Assembly: GCA_000827325.1 (NCBI GenBank)
Contig: KN832871.1
Location: forward strand, 1,798,001-1,862,000
Direction: 5' to 3'
DNA length: 64,000 nt
Origin: Oidiodendron maius Zn
Taxonomy: Eukaryota > Ascomycota > Leotiomycetes > Myxotrichaceae
Shown: positions 1 through 10,529 of the stretch, piece by piece
How positions within the stretch are numbered: the first letter of the stretch is position 1
Layout: the number at the start of each line of letters is the position of its first letter
Program-made: the position numbers and the translations under genes
Notes under the pieces: model-generated
What the model saw: only the letters and a program-made list of their open reading frames with translations
Told to the model about the DNA's origin: nothing
Database searches by the model: none

Positions 1-1
1 G

Positions 2-1612
2 ATTGAGCGAACCGTTCTTCAACCGACCATTGACGGAATGAGAAAAGAGAGATTTCCATTTGTTGGAACTCTGTTCACTGGCCTGATGATCACAAAGGAC
101 GGCCCTAAGTGCCTGGAGTATAATGTTAGATTTGGAGATCCGGAAACACAAACCCTCTTACCCCTAATGAGTAAAGATACAGATCTTGCAGAAATCATGG
201 TTGCCTGTACAGAAGGGTGGCTTGATAGTGTCTCAATTAAGGTGGATGCTAAGTCAAGCGCAACCGTTGTTGTGGCTGCTGGTGGATACCCTGGGTCCTA
301 TGCAAAAGGCACGCCTATGGAAGTTCAGACACCACTTACGGATACAAATATCTTTCATGCTGGCACAGTTATTAAAGATGCGCAACTTCAAACATCAGGT
401 GGTCGGGTTATTGCAGCACAGGCCACAGCCGAGAATCTGGAACAGGCTGTAAAGAAGGCGTACGAGGGCGTAGAATGCATCAGATTTGACAAAATGTTCT
501 ACAGAAAGGACATTGCACATCGTGCATTCAGAAAGATAGCCGCTAAGGAAGCTCTTACTTACGCCTCAGCTGGAGTTAATATCGATGCGGGTAATGAGTT
601 TGTGGAGCGGATTAAGAAGGCGGTTGCGTCTACAAAGAGACCTGGAGCAGATGCAGAGATTGGTGGCTTTGGAGGAGAGGTTGATTTATACGCAGCTGGT
701 TACATCAATGCCCCCGTTATGGTTGGTGCTATCGATGGTGTAGGAACCAAACTGATGATTGCCCAAGCCATGAACAAACATGATACTGTTGGAATCGATC
801 TTGTCGCTATGAATGTGAATGACCTGGTCGTTCAGGGAGCAGAGCCACTCATGTTCCTCGACTATTACGGATGCAGTCAACTGAAGCTTGAGAATGCGGC
901 TGCATTTGTGGAGGGTGTTGCTGCCGGATGTATTCAGTCACAATGTGCTCTCGTCGGTGGCGAGACAGCCGAGATGCCTGGTATGTACCAGCGCGACGAC
1001 TATGACGCTGCTGGTGCTGCCATTGGCGTTATGTCTAAGGATCTCAGACTACCACAGAAAGATCAAATGGAGGAGGGTGATATTCTACTCGGTTTGGCAT
1101 CAAATGGGGTCCACTCAAATGGTTTCTCACTTGTGCGAAGAATTCTAGCAAGAGAGAATGTCTCATACTCTGACCCTGCTCCATGGGATAACTCAACCTC
1201 CGCTGGGCTAAGTTTACTGACGCCTACTAAAATCTACGTCTGTCCCCTTCTCAAGGTGATCAAGAAAAAGCTTATTAAAGGTCTGTCTCACATCACCGGC
1301 GGTGGCCTATTTGAGAACGTTCCACGAATGCTACCTGCGCATCTGTCAGCAGAGATTGATGTTGCAACTTGGGAGCTGCCCGCCGTTTTCAAATGGTTGA
1401 AGACCGCAGGTTGTGTCAAGTCTGAAGAGATTGCACGCACATTCAACACTGGAGTTGGTATGGTGGCAGTAGTCAGCAAGAGGAATGTAGAGCAGACCAT
1501 CAGGGACCTCGAGGCGGCTGGGGAGACGGTTTATACGGTGGGGAAGCTCATTCCCCGCACTGCAACCCATCCAGGCGGCTGCGTGCTCCAAAATCTTTCT
1601 TCTTGGGATTGA
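2..1612 (+). CDS. ADE5,7: Bifunctional GARS-AIRS purine enzyme, 5'-truncated by window edge
   Basis: Two steps of de novo IMP synthesis in the cytosol: phosphoribosylamine-glycine ligase (GARS) and phosphoribosylformylglycinamidine cyclo-ligase (AIRS). The frame is open from base 2, so 536 residues of an expected ~790 are present and the start lies outside. The first ~185 residues are the end of the ATP-grasp GARS part, with VRFGDPETQ near residues 42-50. The rest is a complete AIRS domain with GAIDGVGTK near 240-248 and GGETAEMPG near 319-327. No intron is needed. The fused order GARS then AIRS is the fungal arrangement; animals carry a third GART domain, which is absent here. The stop is followed by a noncoding stretch before THR1. 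Confidence 0.96.
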   Translation: MERTVLQPTIDGMRKERFPFVGTLFTGLMITKDGPKCLEYNVRFGDPETQTLLPLMSKDTDLAEIMVACTEGWLDSVSIKVDAKSSATVVVAAGGYPGSYAKGTPMEVQTPLTDTNIFHAGTVIKDAQLQTSGGRVIAAQATAENLEQAVKKAYEGVECIRFDKMFYRKDIAHRAFRKIAAKEALTYASAGVNIDAGNEFVERIKKAVASTKRPGADAEIGGFGGEVDLYAAGYINAPVMVGAIDGVGTKLMIAQAMNKHDTVGIDLVAMNVNDLVVQGAEPLMFLDYYGCSQLKLENAAAFVEGVAAGCIQSQCALVGGETAEMPGMYQRDDYDAAGAAIGVMSKDLRLPQKDQMEEGDILLGLASNGVHSNGFSLVRRILARENVSYSDPAPWDNSTSAGLSLLTPTKIYVCPLLKVIKKKLIKGLSHITGGGLFENVPRMLPAHLSAEIDVATWELPAVFKWLKTAGCVKSEEIARTFNTGVGMVAVVSKRNVEQTIRDLEAAGETVYTVGKLIPRTATHPGGCVLQNLSSWD

Positions 1613-2108
1613 GTGCGTATTTATGGCGTACGGGCAGAGAAAATTCTGGTTGTTATCATTTTAGCTGGTATCTGCTGCGTCTGTATATACCTCATGCCAG
1701 GAATTCTTCGTTTGCGGTATAACACCGATGAGTGTATAATCTTACAGACCTGGTGATTGTTGAGACGAACCATTCGCGCTCAAGGCATAGAGGCACATTA
1801 TAGGTAAAAGTGAAATGTAAAAGAGCATTGTATTGCGGGAGAGCGTATAAGTTCTTATCTAGGCACTTCGGGTACTCCTCCTGTACCTGAAAAGCCACCC
1901 CGCCTCGACTGGTTCTAGTGCGGGGCATTAGCGAAATCGGCCGCTAGTGTAGCCCGGTTGACCCCACGAGGCTGAAAAAAGGATTGGGCCAGAAATCCTA
2001 TTGTCCTTTGATATAGATCGTTGACTCTCAATCCCACGTCTCAAAACTAAAAATCTTAAACCACCTCTGCTTAGCGGAGGTTCTGCTCTCCCAACACGTC
2101 TAGCTAAT
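1613..2108. promoter_or_regulatory. Gap between ADE5,7 and THR1; presumed THR1 promoter
   Basis: No gene seen. The gap holds the 3' end of ADE5,7 and the upstream region of THR1. A TGACTC core at 2022-2027, about 85 bases before the THR1 ATG, resembles a Gcn4/CpcA half site (consensus TGASTCA, last base differs). Amino-acid genes such as THR1 are commonly under this control, but one imperfect site is weak evidence. Confidence 0.35.
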
Positions 2109-3276
2109 ATGATCACCATAAGTTCGTCCCACCAGCGTTTTTTCTCCCTGCCCAACTGCAGCCGAACTGACCCCGCGCAACAGAAGTGCCTTGTTCATCA
2201 GCGAACATCGGACCAGGTTTCGATGTCATTGGTCTCGCACTCTCGGTATGGCTGGAAATCAGGATCGACGTAGCACAATCAGCGACGACGAAGGCACCGC
2301 TAAATTGCGTGATCACGTACGAGGGAGAGGGCGCGGACGAGGTATCACTAAGTGCAGAGAGGAATCTTATCACGAGGACAGCGATATATGTGTTACGGTG
2401 CCATGGCCAGAGACAGTTCCCTGAGACAACGACAATTCACATTATTAATCCGATCCCCCTTGGTCGTGGTCTGGGTTCATCAGGCGCTGCGGTGGTGGCT
2501 GGCGTGGTGCTGGGGAATGAAGTCGGAAAGCTAGGACTGTCGAAGGCGAGGATGCTTGATTTCTGCTTGATGATAGGTATGAATTGTTTTATCTGCCATG
2601 CACTTCTGTCTCATAGATCTGACTCTCCGCAGAACGCCATCCAGATAACGTTGCGGCCGCGCTGTATGGAGGGTTCGTGGGAACCTATCTGAACGACTTG
2701 AGCCCGGAAGACACAGAGCGGAAGGAAATTCCCCTTAGCGAAGTCCTCCCGGAGCTGGAAGCCGGGCTGGACACAGGATTGGAGCCACCCAAGCCTCCCG
2801 TTGGCATTGGCCATTATATGAAGTTCGCCTGGGCGAGGGAGATCAAAGCTATTGCTATCATCCCGCAGTTTGAGGTACCCACCTCGAAAGCCAGAAGTGT
2901 CCTGCCGACTTCGTATTCCAGAGCAGATGTTGTCTTCAATCTCCAAAGGATAGCCCTCCTCCCCACGGCTCTTGGTCATTCTCCTCCAGACGCCGAGCAG
3001 ATCTACCTGGCAATGCAGGACAAAGTCCACCAACCGTATAGGAAAGGCCTCATCCCAGGGCTGCCTGAGATCCTGCAATCTGTGACGCCAAAGTCTCATC
3101 CTGGGCTCTGTGGAATATGTTTATCCGGGGCTGGCCCCACCATTCTTGCATTGGCGACGGATAACTTTGAAGAGATCGCAAAAGTTATATTAGATATGTT
3201 TTCTAAAAAGGGCATAGAGTGTGTCTGGAAGCTTTTAGAGCCGGCAGAAGACGGCACGACAGTTGTATATAGTTAG
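2109..3276 (+). CDS. THR1: Homoserine kinase
   Basis: ATP-dependent phosphorylation of homoserine, the committed step towards threonine. Model: exons 2109-2121, 2184-2576 and 2633-3276, giving 349 residues. The first exon is only 13 bases (MITI and one base); it joins to give MITIKVPCSSANIGPGF, the typical family start. Its donor is GTTCGT, unusual, but the acceptor has a good branch (CTGAC). The second intron (2577-2632) has GTATGA and CTGAC. GHMP-kinase motifs are present: PLGRGLGSSGAA near residues 94-105 and LSGAGPT near 299. Length fits the family (about 350-360). The only uncertain part is the tiny first exon, since a stop lies just upstream of the second exon in its frame. Confidence 0.9.
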
Positions 3277-3553
3277 ATGAAGTGAAGTAAGTAGCTAATA
3301 TTGTCAGTGTTTGTTCACATATTTTCGATTCAAGTATATTGGTGTGCTTCCGGCTGCTGTAGAAATAGACCTTCATTGCCACCGATACCCTAAGCTATCA
3401 GACTACCCTACCATAGCACACCAGCTGTACTACAGTTGTAGTGATTACAACATAGATATTGCATGCAAAACCCACCGCCCTGTAACGCCTCCTTATTCAC
3501 AATCCCTTTCCCGCATACAAAGTTGAGCAAGCCGAACCAAGTGTAAAAGCCCC

Positions 3554-4146
3554 TCAGCCAAGCCCACCCCATTGCCCCCTGATACGTCTCGCAAGTTGGA
3601 TATCTTTCTGCATGATTGTGACTCTCTTCGCGTGTATTGCACACAAGTTCGTGTCTTCAAATAAATGGACGAGGAAGGCCTCGGCAGCTTCTTGAAGCGC
3701 CTGAATTGCCTGAGACTGCCACCGAAAGCCCTCTCCCATAGGTCGCATTGCCAGGGCGATCTCGCGAACCTACAGACAGGATATTAGTTCTGTGATGCTT
3801 CCAAGATTGGGGGTTATTCTGGCACAGCAAGCGGGTACGCACCAGTCGGGAGAATGGGAGCCTTAATAGTAATAAATCAGTAGAACTTTGGTATTTCCGG
3901 ATCTCTTTGAGCGCGACAGTCCCGGGTCTATAGCGCCGCTTCTTCTTGTGTGGTAAGGGGTCACCGGCTATGTAATTACGTATTAGCAAGGAATGGTGAG
4001 TCGCAGGTAGAATAGAGAAGTTTTCGTCACCAGGAACGCGCAAATGCAATTTCAAAATGGGACTTACGCGCAACGCCACTTGCTCGGGCGCCCTTGGGAG
4101 GCATTGAAGCTGAAGATGTAATAATTTTAGGGGTTCTTTTGCGCAT
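3554..4146 (-). CDS. Centromeric histone H3 variant CENP-A
   Basis: CENP-A (Cse4/CnpA family) replaces H3 in centromeric nucleosomes and founds the kinetochore. Model on the minus strand: exons 4068-4146, 3843-3967 and 3554-3769, 139 residues. The core reads [17 protein letters not shown], then REIALAMRP, then a histone fold ending in [14 protein letters not shown]. The short tail lacks the ARTKQTARKS sequence of ordinary H3, which separates it from canonical H3. Introns: 3968-4067 (GTAAGT, branch GCTAATAC) and 3770-3842 (GTGCGT). The start is uncertain: in-frame ATGs occur at 4242, 4200, 4146 and 4104 (the last gives [12 protein letters not shown], a common CENP-A opening). The tail length therefore varies with the choice. 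Convergent with THR1, 277 bases apart. Confidence 0.9.
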
Positions 4147-4858
4147 AGAGCTAGGTGTCGACGTCAGACTTTGATTCGGTCGCCTCTGTAGCTGCAGCAT
4201 GTGCAGAGGAGGATCGCGGTGCACCGTGCAAAGTTGGAGCAAGAATATCTGTTAAGGAATGTAGTCGCCCTCTCTTCCTCGCAGCGCAACGGAATGTGGT
4301 GATGGCTCTATCGCGCCTCGAAAATCGGGTGGCTGGTAAATTTATAAGTAACGCGACCACCACCGCAACAACTAGGTAGGGGCATTAAGCGGCGAGATGC
4401 CTTGATGCTGGAATTCCTATCCTTCGATTATCGAGAGTGTCTTATATGTCTGCAAAGGCTGATTGATATTCATCCAAATATGGCTGGATGCTTGGGGCGA
4501 GCCATAACCCTCTCCTCGGTGGCTTGTTTACTTCCCGAGAGCTCCAGCCCCTTGCTCGGCTATCGGGGCAGTGAACATTCAGCCAAAGTACCAGCGGGCA
4601 AGCAGAATACCCAGCCGTGGCATCGTAGATCCCAATCGGCTATCGAGAGGCCACTTTATCATATCACTCCAGTTTGTTGTGGCCAACGTACAAATTATCA
4701 ACCATCGTCTTCGACCTCTCTTCGTGCTGCTTGTTCATTTGCATTTAGAGGGCGGCCGGCCCACTCGACTCACAGAGACACACATGAGCTCCTTTCATCA
4801 CCTATAAATTGGTTGAAAAGATATCCGGCTTCGAAGAGCGTTTGTTATCGCAGGGAAG
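4147..4858. promoter_or_regulatory. Divergent gap between CENP-A and derlin genes
   Basis: No gene supported. It must hold the promoters of the minus-strand CENP-A gene and the plus-strand derlin. A CGCG core occurs in ATCGCGCCTCG near 4310-4320, on the CENP-A side. In-frame upstream ATGs of the CENP-A gene lie in the first 100 bases. Confidence 0.4.
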
Positions 4859-5674
4859 ATGGACCAGATGATGGGAGATATGGACGGTGGAATCGGAGGA
4901 CAGGCCGGGTTTCCTCTGGAGACCTGGTTCTGGGAGATGCCGCTTTGCACACGATGGTGGACCACCGCCACCGTCCTAACCAGCGCTCTCGTACAGTGCC
5001 AGATTGTCACGCCGTTCCAACTCTTCTATAGCTTCCGGGCTGTCTTCTTCAAGTACCAGGTACGGCACCCGAATACATCCCCACAAGGTGGAGAGGCACA
5101 TAGCTGATGACATGTTTAGTATTGGCGCCTCCTCACAACCTTCCTGTACTTCGGACCCTTGTCGTTGGATCTGGTGTTCCATGTCTTCTTCCTGCAACGA
5201 TACTCTCGATTACTAGAAGAATCGTCTGGCCGATCACCGGCGCACTTCTCTTGGTTGCTCCTCTACGCCATGACGAGCCTCATATGCATTTCTCCCCTCG
5301 TCTCCATGCCATTCCTAGGCCACCCGCTATCTTCCACACTCGTCTACATTTGGTCACGGCGGAACCCGGATACCCGGTTGAGCTTCCTTGGTCTGCTGGT
5401 ATTCACTGCGCCATATCTGCCATGGGTGCTGATGGGCTTCAGCCTGATCCTACACGGGACAATCCCCAAGGATGAGATTATGGGCGTGGTCATTGGGCAT
5501 GTGTGGTATTTCTTTTCAGATGTCTACCCCCCGCTACACAACGGGTCCCGTCCTTTCGACCCGCCGATGTGGTGGAGGAGGCTGTTTGAGAGGAGACCAA
5601 CGAGAGAGGATCCGACTGGAGAGGTAAACAATGAGTTCGCGGCTGCCGCCGCGCCTGCGCCCGAAGTTCGATGA
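4859..5674 (+). CDS. Derlin family ER membrane protein (first of two)
   Basis: Derlins are rhomboid-like pseudoproteases of the ER membrane that act in ER-associated degradation. Model: exons 4859-5059 and 5120-5674, 251 residues; intron GTACGG...TTTAG, 60 bases. The N-terminus has the usual amphipathic start and PLCTRWWTT; the intron joins to KYQYWRLLTTFLYFGP, which carries the conserved derlin WR motif. Several hydrophobic segments follow, then a cytosolic tail rich in charged residues, alanine and proline. No rhomboid catalytic Ser-His pair is seen, as expected. A second, more diverged derlin gene is at 52876-54101. This copy is the closer one to canonical Derlin-1/2. Confidence 0.9.
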
Positions 5675-5849
5675 ACTATGAGCTTTCATCCAGCGTTTTG
5701 CATAGGTGGGAAGGTCAGCATGGCGTTAACAAGGTATTTGAGTTAAAGAGGGACTATTGCATCAACGCATGTGTGTCGGGGATATGGGGTTAAGGGGACT
5801 CTGTAGGCCAAATGATACCATTTTCCAACATCGCAGAGAGTCTCGGGCT

Positions 5850-7064
5850 TTACGAGCCAGTTTCCATCTTCCCACCCCCTTCTTCCTCTTCCTCCTTTTC
5901 TTCCCCGACAGGCACATCTGCCCCACCTTGGTAATGCAAATGCTTCCAATCCTCTAACTCCTCGGTAATAGATCGCAGGCGATCTCGAATGCTCTCAATG
6001 GCATAGCTTCCCAGTAGCAACCTAAGAGGTGGGTAAGAGCAGTGGCCCAGCTGCCACACCAACTCTGCGCACTTGACAGCGCTAGTAGGTTGCTTGTCTC
6101 CTAACCATGTTACCATTCTCTTGGCATGTAATGCCGGCGATGCGGCTTGCGAATATATATCACTGGCAGGCTTGATCAAGAAATGGCCCCAGGTAGGCAA
6201 CACGTTCGAGTCCCAATCGGGCTCATCCCTCCTTACCAACCCCGGCTCTACCAGTGTGGCTTTGATATTGAAAGAATCGATTTCGTAGAGCATGGCTTCA
6301 ATCAATCCTTCTACGGCGTATTTGGTCGCACAGTAAGGTCCAAGGCCTGGGACCCCCAGCGCCCCAGATGTCGAACTGAATATAAGATACCTGCCCGCAC
6401 CTTGTTCTCTGAAATATGGCAGGCTGAGCTGTATGATGTGCAATGTGCCCATGAAGTTCGTCTCGAACTGGTTCCTGATCTCGTACTCGTCCTGGTCCTC
6501 GCAGGCCCCGATGACTCCATATCCGGAGCAATTCGCAATCACATCAACGCGACCAAAATGGTCAATGCCTCTCTTGATAGCATCTCCTACCGACTCTCTT
6601 GCCCGTACATCACATAGCGTGCCAATGCAGTTTTCGTGCCATCCCTGCATTGACTCGTAGGTGTTTTCATACGTCCGTCCCACGGCCAGGACAAGGTCAC
6701 CTTGGTTCAAACAGGCACGTGTAAGACTCCTGCCCATATGTCCGGTGCTTCCAAAAATCTTGGGCAAAATTAGTCATGGACTGCGTAACTTCGGTACAGT
6801 AGTGGAGTACGCGGCTGCAGATTCCACTGAGAACTGCCTAGGGGGACAGTATCAGGATAGAGTACAGGATATTCTGACTCAAGCCAATAGAACGTAGAGA
6901 TATAAAGGATAACTCACAATCCACACGAGCTGTTTCGGCAAATTAGCAGGACCGGGAGGATCGCAGCTCGGTGGCAGCTGGAGCTTGGCCTTGCTGCGAT
7001 CCGGCGACCTAGGCTCTTCATTGCGAGTTTGTTGATATTGTCCTCCACCTTGAGCCTCCATCAC
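5850..7064 (-). CDS. Short-chain dehydrogenase/reductase
   Basis: NAD(P)-dependent oxidoreductase with a Rossmann fold; substrate unknown. Model: exons 6918-7064 and 5850-6758, 351 residues; intron 6759-6917 (GTGAGT, branch GACTAAT, acceptor AAG). The junction gives LVWIIFGSTGHMGRSL. The catalytic part is classical: SSTSGALGVPGLGPYCATK contains the serine and the YxxxK pair. CDVRAR and NCSGYGV match the other cofactor-side motifs. Odd points: the glycine motif is GSTGHMG rather than TGxxxGxG; a 45-residue low-complexity N-terminus precedes the fold; and the C-terminus ends in a Glu/Gly run. The start could be either of two adjacent ATGs (7064, 7061). Confidence 0.85.
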
Positions 7065-7556
7065 ATATCTAAATATTTATCAAATTTATCTCATTGTGTT
7101 GTGGGCAAGAAACAGTCAGGAACAATGGTAGACAGATTGTGGTTGAACGAGGTCAGCACTACCCCGCCCTGGCGACAGCTACTGGCATGGAATGTTGGCG
7201 GGGCATCGTACCTCAAAATGAGAGACAGTACACAAACCCTGACTTTCTAGCATTAAAGAGGAGAATTACTTCATTACATAGACACCCATATCTTATATAG
7301 ATCCAGGACCATTAGTACTTAGCCTTGCGATCGCCAAATTGTTTAATATGCCGAGTTGTAGACAATAGGGGCTGCATTCGTGACGCGCAAACACCATACG
7401 AGACGGAACACCAAGGTAAGAAACAGTGAATAAGAGACATAGGTGTCAATTAGCACAGTAAGATAGTTTAGTACGCTTAAAAAGTGTATATTCAGGGCAG
7501 CTCTTATGATCTGCTAAGTCGTAACCGATCGTCAATCTATTCCATTCTCAGCCATT
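7065..7556. other. Gene-free gap between SDR and acireductone dioxygenase
   Basis: Both neighbours are on the minus strand, so this holds the SDR promoter and the 3' end of the dioxygenase gene. Short open frames here have no family features. Nothing else seen. Confidence 0.4.
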
Positions 7557-8246
7557 CTACTGGGTAGCAATGACACCCCGAGTCTGCAGGTACTCCTTGC
7601 GGTATGGGTTCTCATCGACCACGGGGCCGCGGTTCAAAGGTGTCCATTTCGGTTCCTCTTTGAACAGTCTCATTGCTTGAATGTACTGTATCCACTTAGC
7701 GCTTTCCAAGTAATACCTGAGAGGTCCAAACTTACGTTATTGCTGTCCGTAGTGAAGCGGTGGTAGATGCCGGCGGGTAGAATCTAGTATCTTGTTAGAA
7801 AAAGTCCAGCATAAAGTATGAGAGACGTACAATCAGATCGTCCTTCTCCAGCTGGATGCGGACCCACTCGTCGCCTTCGCTCCTAACGTCGAAAAAGCCA
7901 GTCCCATCGCGGATGTATCTAATCTCCTCATCCTCGTGCAAATGCTCATTGAAGAACATCTTGACCTTCTCCTCATAGACATCGCCCATCTTCTCGGGCG
8001 ATACGGTGATGATATCGCGGTTCTTGTAAGTTCTCTCGGCGGCCAGCTTGTCCACGTCTGCAACATCCGCGAATCGATAGTAGAGAACTCCAAGCTTGGC
8101 AAGGTATTTCTTCGCAACCTCGCGACCAGAGTCATGGAGTTCGCGCTGGTCCACGCCCTGGATTCTGTCAGCTGGAGTGTGTTGAGAAGTTATGAATACA
8201 TAGATAGTTTCTGTACCTCGACGTTATCGTACCAGTAAGCTCTCAT
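7557..8246 (-). CDS. ADI1: Acireductone dioxygenase
   Basis: Metal-dependent dioxygenase of the methionine salvage pathway: acireductone to the 2-keto precursor of methionine, with formate. Model: exons 8217-8246, 7831-8157, 7736-7783 and 7557-7685, 177 residues, the family length. The start MRAYWYDN is typical of the family. The cupin metal site is [13 protein letters not shown] (HxHxxxE) with the later histidine in GIYHRF. The C-terminal part [16 protein letters not shown] matches the family end. All three introns are short (47-59 bases) and GT-AG with preserved phase. It is followed downstream by the SDR gene on the same strand. Confidence 0.95.
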
Positions 8247-9225
8247 GTTGGGGATTTTGATCGATTGTGGGAAGAGTGGGAGGGAAAACAGAAGAGGGAT
8301 TTTTGTAATGTTAAATAGCGATAGAGCGCAAGTCAGATTTTAGTTATCTCCTTGTTTAGAGGTTCCAGCAATTCACTCCTGACAGGCTAACGTACGCCGT
8401 GGTCGCTGACTGTGGTAGTCCGCTCACGATTTTTCGTCATTGCACATGTCGGGAATTCTTTGCGACAACCCCTCCATTCCAATCAAAATGACCCCACCAC
8501 GCCATATAAACATCGTAACAAAGTAGCCATGATCGCACAGAACTTTACGGCTACCCGTATTACTATCCTCGTCTGCATAGAGCTATAACGTTTGTCAAAT
8601 AGAATATCGAGATATAGCACAAATTGCACCGAGATTTACTCCCTTGAGTCGTTCTAAGCTGTTACGAGTCTTACACCGCCCGTAACAGCCGAGTAAATAA
8701 GCATAACCCCAATTAAGCATTCCTTCTAATAGCCGGTAGTGCAACATGTGCAGCACCTAGTTATTCCATTTCAAACCCCTTGAACAAAACGTAACAAAAT
8801 GTGGGCAATATCTGGCAATATTTGCCAAGGGGTAAATCCGATATATAGTCCTGACCACCTTGGACCATACCAATTTATTGAATGGAAGTCTGGACAGTAT
8901 AGAGAGAGAATCTGGATTGTATTTCTGGGGGATCTAACTTCATCACGTGGAACACCGCATTGATCAGTGCATCAGTATCTTCAAATATCAAAACTGATGC
9001 TGCCAGATTGTTTGCAGTGATCTCGCTACAGCCCGAATCTGCGCTGTAACTAAAGGCATTTCTCCTGCTGGGAATACGCCGACAGGGAGGCCGACCTTCT
9101 AATGCCATGCGACTGCCTTGTCACTTGGCGGGACCATGCAGCGGGGCCGCCCTGATAAATTTATCGACAGCTCTTTATCGAATACCCCTAATCATAATGG
9201 CTTCGTAGACACCTGTAAAGGCCTT
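8247..9225. other. Gene-free gap upstream of acireductone dioxygenase
   Basis: About 1 kb without a supported gene. Open frames at 8875-9108 (minus, 77 codons) and 9118-9330 have no recognisable domain or splice partner. A small direct repeat GGCAATA is at 8804-8810 and 8814-8820; the second copy runs into a near-palindrome GGCAATATTTGCC. The region is otherwise A/T-leaning intergenic DNA. Confidence 0.35.
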
Positions 9226-9895
9226 TCAGTCCCAATCATCATCGTCACTTTCTTCCTTCTCTGCTTTCCACCTACTCGACGAAGACGTGCCAGCATCCTC
9301 TGTGGCCTTAGCTCTTTGTACGACTCCTGAGCTCAATAGCCTCGCCTCTAAATCTTTTGTGATAAATGTATCCTGAGTGTATCCTAGACCTTCAAACCCC
9401 ACGATCCGATCAACACTGACCCCATCAATAAATGCCAACACACAAGGCAGCACCTGGATCTTGAGCTTCGTAACAAGGAATGGGGCATTCTCGACGTTCA
9501 TCTTCAAGAATCTGGTATCAAAGTGCTTCTTTGCCAGTGCCTGGGGTCAGTTAGCAATGATGCTCCTTCTGAGGGTAACGAGTTCTTGCGACCTCCAAAT
9601 GCACATCCATGGTCCTGCATCTTGCAAAATCATCCTTTGCAAAGTGCACCACAGCATATTTAATCTCGGTAGTTAGATCCATTAGAGCTTTCTCTTCTTT
9701 AATCTCGGTATAAGAACCAAAGCCCTGGCTCTTCTGGGCCTTCGCACGCGTAAACTCGGAGTGCAACTGCTGGATCCTCTGCTCCCGGAAGGCGTCAATA
9801 GCCGTGGAGTCCTCGAGGGATGCAATAAGCGCATCTTCGTCGTCTGACCCGGAGGCATCGACTAAATAAGCCACTTCGGGGGCGATGTTAGCCAT
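9226..9895 (-). CDS. Phosducin-like / TXNDC9-type thioredoxin-fold protein
   Basis: Plp1/TXNDC9 family proteins are cytosolic co-factors of the chaperonin CCT, in tubulin and actin folding. Model: exons 9593-9895 and 9226-9540, 205 residues. An acidic N-terminal helix region (DASGSDDEDALIASLED) is followed by AKAQKSQGFGSYTEI and a thioredoxin-like fold: VVHFAKDDFARCRTMDVHLE, NVENAPFLVTKLKIQVLP and AFIDGVSVDRIVGFEGLG. The redox CxxC pair is absent, as in the family. The tail is acidic (EESDDDDWD). The intron donor is GTCGCA, unusual, but the joined HLEALAKKHFDTRF aligns to the family without gaps. The start at 9895 (MANIAPEVAYLVD) has a favourable A at -3 context; the frame stays open upstream. 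Confidence 0.88.
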
Positions 9896-10529
9896 GGCGA
9901 CAAGCTTCTTGAGTTCCCCAATGCGCGTGAGAAACCCATGTATATCCTGCCTCCTTGAAATAATGTCCTTGTAGTACCTCAGGCTACAAGGAAGATCGGC
10001 GAATTCGCTAAGAGAGAGAAAAAGGGGGTCCAGTCGGGGAGTTCTAAAGGCCACAATTCAGTTGGATAGAGTTGTGGACATGATAAAGGATATGACCCTC
10101 CAATAAAAAGCCCAATACCTACTGCGCGGCCTTTACAGAAACCATCCCGCACTCAAAAAGTTGGTTCGGCTAGCCCAGCTGGAGTTCTGTCCCAGTTGTC
10201 CTCAACTTCGGATCCCTGCTCATCAGGAATCGCTTAAGATTACGAAAATAGAGACCCATTTCGCTTTCACCTTCAGTTATCTCCTCTTGACTGCTTTGCC
10301 ACGACGACTATCCGACCACCACCTCCTCTACGCCGTACACACTCTCGCTCTCTAATCCCGCATATCGATCAATGTTGCGATCTTGACAGTTGCGCAGTCC
10401 CAGCGTTTCCTTCCTTCTTACGTCGTCATCAATCCACTCACTCGTACCGCCCCGTGACGTTGGCGCGTCCAGAACTCGATAGCCCTCGAACAACCTTGTT
10501 ACAACAACAGTGCCGAACATACAGTAGCC
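9896..10529. promoter_or_regulatory. Divergent gap between TXNDC9-like and GDP-mannose transporter genes
   Basis: Holds the two divergent upstream regions; no gene seen. The half nearest the transporter is pyrimidine-rich on the plus strand, typical of fungal transcription-start regions. Confidence 0.4.

Noticed and set aside
6201-6225. GTTCGAGTCC resembling a tRNA T-loop
   Set aside because: It lies inside the SDR coding exon and no cloverleaf can be formed around it.
8875-9108. 77-codon minus-strand frame
   Set aside because: Short, isolated, no domain and no partner exon.
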